Origin: G963666895 sp963666895
Lineage (GTDB): Bacteria > Desulfobacterota > Desulfovibrionia > Desulfovibrionales > Desulfovibrionaceae
Length of the DNA: 64,000 bases
Reading direction: 5' to 3'
Assembly (NCBI GenBank): GCA_963666895.2
Contig: CAXXNS010000003.1
Coordinates: forward strand, 62,001-126,000
Part shown: positions 61,511 through 64,000 of the stretch, piece by piece
Layout of the letters: the number at the start of each line of letters is the position of its first letter
How positions within the stretch are numbered: position 1 is the stretch's first letter
Notes under the pieces: generated by a model
What the model was told of the DNA's origin: nothing
Database searches by the model: none
What the model saw: the letters and a program-made list of their open reading frames with translations, nothing else
Program-made: the position numbers and the translations under genes

Positions 61511-62652
61511 CTCTGAAGCAGGGCCACCAGGCCGACGACCTCCTGTCCGGCCTCCAGGCGCAGGTATCCCTGGTCCAGCCGGAGCACGGACAGCCCGGCC
61601 GAGGCCGCGGCCTCGCGGACGTGGTCGGGGTGGTGGGCGTACCGGCCGCTGTCCGTGAGCCGGAAGGGGTGGCGGTCGCCGCGCTCCGTGGTGAACGCGA
61701 ACCAGCCCCCGGGGTTGAGCCGCTCCGCCACCAATCGGGCCACCTGGCCGAGGTCGCCGAAATACGTCAGGCAGTCGCAGGACGCCACCAGGTCGAAACG
61801 TTCGTGCCCGAGGCCGAGCCAGCCGGTGATCTCCGCCACCTCCAGGTCGTCGTACACGCCGCGTTCCCTGGCCTTGTCCAGCATGCCCGGTGAAAGGTCG
61901 ATGCCCACCAGCCGCGCGGCCCGGTGCCGCAGGACCTCTCCGGACAGGCCCGTGCCGCAGCCCAGGTCCAGGACGGTCAGATCGCGGGCGCCGTTGGTGG
62001 CGGCGTCCAGCAGTTCGCCGAGGCGCTGGGGAGCCTGGTAGTCCAGGCGGTTGAGCAGCTTGTCGTCAAAGCTTGTGGCAAAGCCGTCGAAGAGTTTCCG
62101 CACGCAGTTGTCCGAGCAGCGCGGCGGCGGAGTTTCGTCCCGCAGGGCGATGAGTTGGTGCTCGATGGCGGCGTCGCCGGGCGCGCATTGGAGGTAGCGG
62201 GCGTAGGCCTCGGCGGCATCGTCGCGGCGGCCGCTGCGCAGGGCCACGAGGCCCAGGGCGTACCAGTTGGCCGCGTCCTCGGGAAAGGCCTCGGCGTAGC
62301 GCCTGCGGCAGAGCCGGGCGGCTTCGTATTCGCCGTGCTCATGGAGGCGGTCGGCGAATGTCGGGAGTTCGTCGTCGGGAATCACGTTGGGCGGCGTGTC
62401 GCCCCAGACCAGCAACCCCTGCTCCACGGCCTGCTCGATCCAGCGCTCGATCTCGTCGGCTTGGCCTTGGGGCAGCAGTCCCCCGGCCAGGGCGACGATG
62501 TCCTCCACCCGGCGCTTGCCGTCGCACAGCTCCACGATGAGCGCACCCAGGGGGTTGAGACGATGCAGGCGCTTGCCCGCCTCGTCAAAGCCGATGTAGC
62601 CGTCCTCGACGGCCGCGAACGTTATCCGGGGCGATACGATGGGTATGGGCAT
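61507..62652 (-). CDS. PqqD-domain (RRE-like) plus TPR methyltransferase
   Basis: 381 residues. Residues 1-90 match the PqqD/RRE fold: GYIGFDEAGKRLHRLNPLGA, LIVELCDGKRRVEDIVAL, DEIERWIEQAVEQGLLVWG. A short TPR-like part follows (about 95-165: WYALGLVALRSGRRDDAAEAYARYL). The C-terminal domain is a class I SAM methyltransferase (VLDLGCGTGLSGEVL, LVGIDLSPGMLDKAR, FDLVASCDCLTYFGDL, LNPGGWFAFTTERG). RRE domains bind leader peptides in RiPP pathways, which points to a peptide or protein substrate, possibly the product of the gene just upstream. Ends tail-to-tail with the adhesin. Confidence 0.75.
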   Translation of the reverse strand: MPIPIVSPRITFAAVEDGYIGFDEAGKRLHRLNPLGALIVELCDGKRRVEDIVALAGGLLPQGQADEIERWIEQAVEQGLLVWGDTPPNVIPDDELPTFADRLHEHGEYEAARLCRRRYAEAFPEDAANWYALGLVALRSGRRDDAAEAYARYLQCAPGDAAIEHQLIALRDETPPPRCSDNCVRKLFDGFATSFDDKLLNRLDYQAPQRLGELLDAATNGARDLTVLDLGCGTGLSGEVLRHRAARLVGIDLSPGMLDKARERGVYDDLEVAEITGWLGLGHERFDLVASCDCLTYFGDLGQVARLVAERLNPGGWFAFTTERGDRHPFRLTDSGRYAHHPDHVREAAASAGLSVLRLDQGYLRLEAGQEVVGLVALLQS

Positions 62653-62682
62653 GTCGGAGGTCTCGTGACCGACACACTCCCT

Positions 62683-63003
62683 TTACTTGGCCTTGTGGTA
62701 CAGATTCGGATCGATCTTGATATCCGGAGCGGTCGGATTCGACTCGACCTTCACATCGTCGATTTTTATGTCCGGAGCGGTCCGGTCCGTGATGTTCTCC
62801 GTCTTCGTAATGGTCGGCAGCTTGGAAACGTTCTTCGTATCCCTGAGGTTCCCTTCCACCTTCAGGGCCCAGGCCTCGCCCGTCACGGTGGTCGTCAGGA
62901 CCGGCACGGCCACGGCCGCCGTGACCAGAAGCTTCTTGAGGAAGTCGCGGCGATCGGCGTTCACGCCGTCAAGGGCCTGTTCCAAGGGCTTCGTGTCGTT
63001 CAT
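62683..63003 (-). CDS. Small Tat-signal protein, candidate modified peptide
   Basis: 106 residues from ATG 63003 (GGAG upstream); the Met at 63036 adds 11 residues without ribosome site. Tat-type leader with NADRRDFLKKLL and an Ala/Val-rich h-region ending TGEAWA, preceded by a 17-residue soluble N-extension. The mature part is short and Lys/Asp/Thr-rich with a duplicated block TAPDIKID (twice, separated by DVKVESNP). It lies 30 nt before the RRE methyltransferase gene and could be its substrate. No known family. Confidence 0.65.
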   Translation of the reverse strand: MNDTKPLEQALDGVNADRRDFLKKLLVTAAVAVPVLTTTVTGEAWALKVEGNLRDTKNVSKLPTITKTENITDRTAPDIKIDDVKVESNPTAPDIKIDPNLYHKAK

Positions 63004-63107
63004 GAAAGTCTCCAGCGTTTTCGTCGTACGCAACATCTCTTAATAAATATAAATTAGCCAAGCCCTGTCAGGCCGTCAAGCTCTGAATGGGGGCGGGAGG
63101 AGCCGCT

Positions 63108-63392
63108 TCATCCATGGGTGATGTCCGCTACGCTGTCAACGGAGCCCTCCCGCCTGACTTCGGTCTTGCCGGTGAAGAACTCCACGATTTCGTCGTAGTC
63201 ATTGCGGATTTGCTCATCGAGGCGTTCACCCTTGAAAAGCCGGTAGCAGCGACACAGGACGCTGTATCCGGTCCCGGCATGCCCCAGGAGGGGCATGCTT
63301 CCGGCCACGCCCGCCCCGGACGCGATCACGCCCGGCAGGGCGGCGCATCCCGAAAGCAGACCCAAAAGCATGAGTACGCCGAGAATTTTCAT
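63108..63392 (-). CDS. Small lipoprotein
   Basis: 94 residues. Lipoprotein signal MKILGVLMLLGLLSGC with lipobox LLSGC (Cys16). Short Gly/Ala-rich region (AALPGVIASGAGVAGSMP), then a charged helix (LDEQIRNDYDEIVEFF). Precedes the Tat-signal protein and methyltransferase on the same strand and may belong to one transcription unit (104-nt gap). Function unknown. Confidence 0.6.
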   Translation of the reverse strand: MKILGVLMLLGLLSGCAALPGVIASGAGVAGSMPLLGHAGTGYSVLCRCYRLFKGERLDEQIRNDYDEIVEFFTGKTEVRREGSVDSVADITHG

Positions 63393-63593
63393 TGCGTTAT
63401 CCTCTGTCGGTAATCCAGAGAAAACACGCTACCGATTCTCCGAGCGAACGTATTTGGAGCGGGAGCAGGTGGCGCCGATGGGCAGAGCGCGGATCAGGCC
63501 GAGGGTGAGGTTGCCGATCGTTATACACACAATTCGGCTTGTGTGAAATGTTGATTGCAGCAGGGGCCGGGTGGAAACAGGCTGGAAACGAAA

Positions 63594-63628
63594 AGGCGGT
63601 CACGACCATCTCAGTCGTAACCGCCTGT
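63594..63628 (-). terminator. Terminator downstream of the tRNA-like remnant
   Basis: AGGCGG(T)..ACGAC stem pairing with GTCGT..(A)CCGCCT, one mismatch, 7-nt loop, followed by TTTT on the minus strand and TGTTTTTC on the plus strand. Confidence 0.65.
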
Positions 63629-63634
63629 TTTTCT

Positions 63635-63672
63635 TGGTAGCGGTGACAGGATGTGAACCCGTGACCTTCGGA
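63635..63672 (-). tRNA. 3'-half tRNA remnant (possible att site)
   Basis: On the minus strand: TCCGA (anticodon stem 3' side), AGGTC (variable), ACGGG-TTCACAT-CCTGT (T arm, five pairs including one G-T), CACCGCT (acceptor 3' side), A, CCA. The 5' half is not present: the upstream sequence is the end of a histidine kinase gene. The T loop departs from TTCRA. Looks like the 3' piece of a tRNA left as an attachment-site repeat. Confidence 0.4.
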
Positions 63673-63680
63673 TCAGGCTC

Positions 63681-64000
63681 CTAGGGCTTCCGGAATGTGA
63701 CCCGGACGCTCAATCCGCTGGCTTGGCGGGTGTCGGCCCAGTCCAGTTCCACCGTGGCGTCCATTTTGTCGCAAAGGGTACGCACGATGGACAGCCCGAG
63801 GCCCGAGCCGGTCTCCTGGCTGCCCAGGATTCGGTAGAAGGGCTCAAAGACGCGTTCCCGCTCCGCCTCGGGAATGCCCGGTCCGGTATCGTCCACCTGC
63901 ATGACCACGAATTTCCGATCCTCCCGGACGGACAGGTCGATGCGGCCCCCGGGCGGGGTGAAGCGGATGGCGTTGCCCACCAGATTGCCGACAAGGATGG
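63681..64000 (-). CDS. Sensor histidine kinase, C-terminal ATPase part (truncated by window)
   Basis: The frame continues past 64000. Visible: N box NLVGNAIRFTPPGGRIDLSV, G1 box VDDTGPGIPEAERERVFEPF, G2 box GSGLGLSIVRTLCDKM and the final strand SGLSVRVTFRKP. This is the HATPase_c domain of an OmpR-partner-type sensor kinase. The Met at 63980 in this frame is internal (NLVGNAI), so the true start is outside. The stop is followed directly by the tRNA-like remnant. Confidence 0.85.
   Translation of the reverse strand, partial: ILVGNLVGNAIRFTPPGGRIDLSVREDRKFVVMQVDDTGPGIPEAERERVFEPFYRILGSQETGSGLGLSIVRTLCDKMDATVELDWADTRQASGLSVRVTFRKP

Overview
The window looks like chromosomal DNA of a Desulfovibrionales-type sulfate reducer (Desulfovibrio or Pseudodesulfovibrio-like). 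The grounds are dense GC-rich coding, a formate/nitrite-type channel beside a molybdopterin oxidoreductase, and many secreted proteins ending in a PIPGAxWLLGTGLxGLxGLRR tail, a PEP-CTERM/VPLPA-CTERM-like sorting signal. This placement is inference; there is no rRNA or complete tRNA in the window.

Layout. (1) 1-1.3 kb: end of a TPR protein resembling PrsT-type exosortase-associated TPR proteins. (2) 1.3-7.0 kb: a more AT-rich mobile or accessory island with two related small HTH proteins flanking a three-gene hipB-hipS-hipT kinase toxin-antitoxin locus, a decayed IS200/IS605 tnpB with its terminal hairpin, and a tyrosine recombinase heading an overlapping gene string. (3) 7.5-13.7 kb: seven secreted proteins, six with PIPGA-type C-terminal signals and one with an eroded signal. 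Four of these genes share a 17-bp dyad (GTCTY-N7-RAGAM) placed 72-73 nt upstream of a -24/-12-like promoter. (4) 13.9-18.7 kb: a yhiI-rbbA-yhhJ type ABC export operon. (5) 18.9-22.9 kb: two secreted proteins built from a Cys-rich repeat (the second frameshifted), a DUF4019 protein, and an XRE regulator/DUF2975 pair. (6) 23.1-26.9 kb: FNT channel, tiny membrane protein, MopB oxidoreductase with many frameshifts, and a ferredoxin-like subunit. (7) 27.4-34.0 kb: RND efflux pair, an HD-GYP response regulator and an ADP-ribosylglycohydrolase-fold protein. (8) 34.2-35.4 kb: an AT-rich orphan with a PD-(D/E)XK nuclease-like motif. (9) 35.6-55.8 kb: a large catabolic locus. (10) 56.2-61.5 kb: a giant repeat adhesin with the PIPGA signal. 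(11) 61.5-63.4 kb: a PqqD-domain methyltransferase, a Tat-signal small protein and a lipoprotein. (12) 63.6-64 kb: a tRNA 3'-half remnant and the C-terminus of a histidine kinase.

The most interesting system is the 14-gene minus-strand operon from 53.7 kb to 37.0 kb. It encodes a spermidine/putrescine-type ABC importer, a proline-racemase-like epimerase, an amidohydrolase, a GabT-type aminotransferase, a second class III aminotransferase, both CoA-transferase subunits, an ArgE/DapE-type deacylase, a thiolase, a beta-lysine acetyltransferase (AblB/YodP-like) and a KamA-type aminomutase. A succinate-semialdehyde-type dehydrogenase is convergent at its end. Together these can supply every step from lysine through beta-lysine, N6-acetyl-beta-lysine, 3-keto-6-acetamidohexanoate, 4-acetamidobutyryl-CoA, GABA and succinate semialdehyde to succinate. 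It extends the Bacillus kamA-yodPQRST set with the thiolase, GabT and dehydrogenase. Control is readable: a PAS-PAS-AAA+-HTH sigma54 activator is encoded upstream, three GATGCG-N4-CGCATC palindromes lie between, and a good -24/-12 promoter precedes the first gene. The KamA protein is unusual: it is double length, with a second barrel that lacks the Fe-S cysteines.
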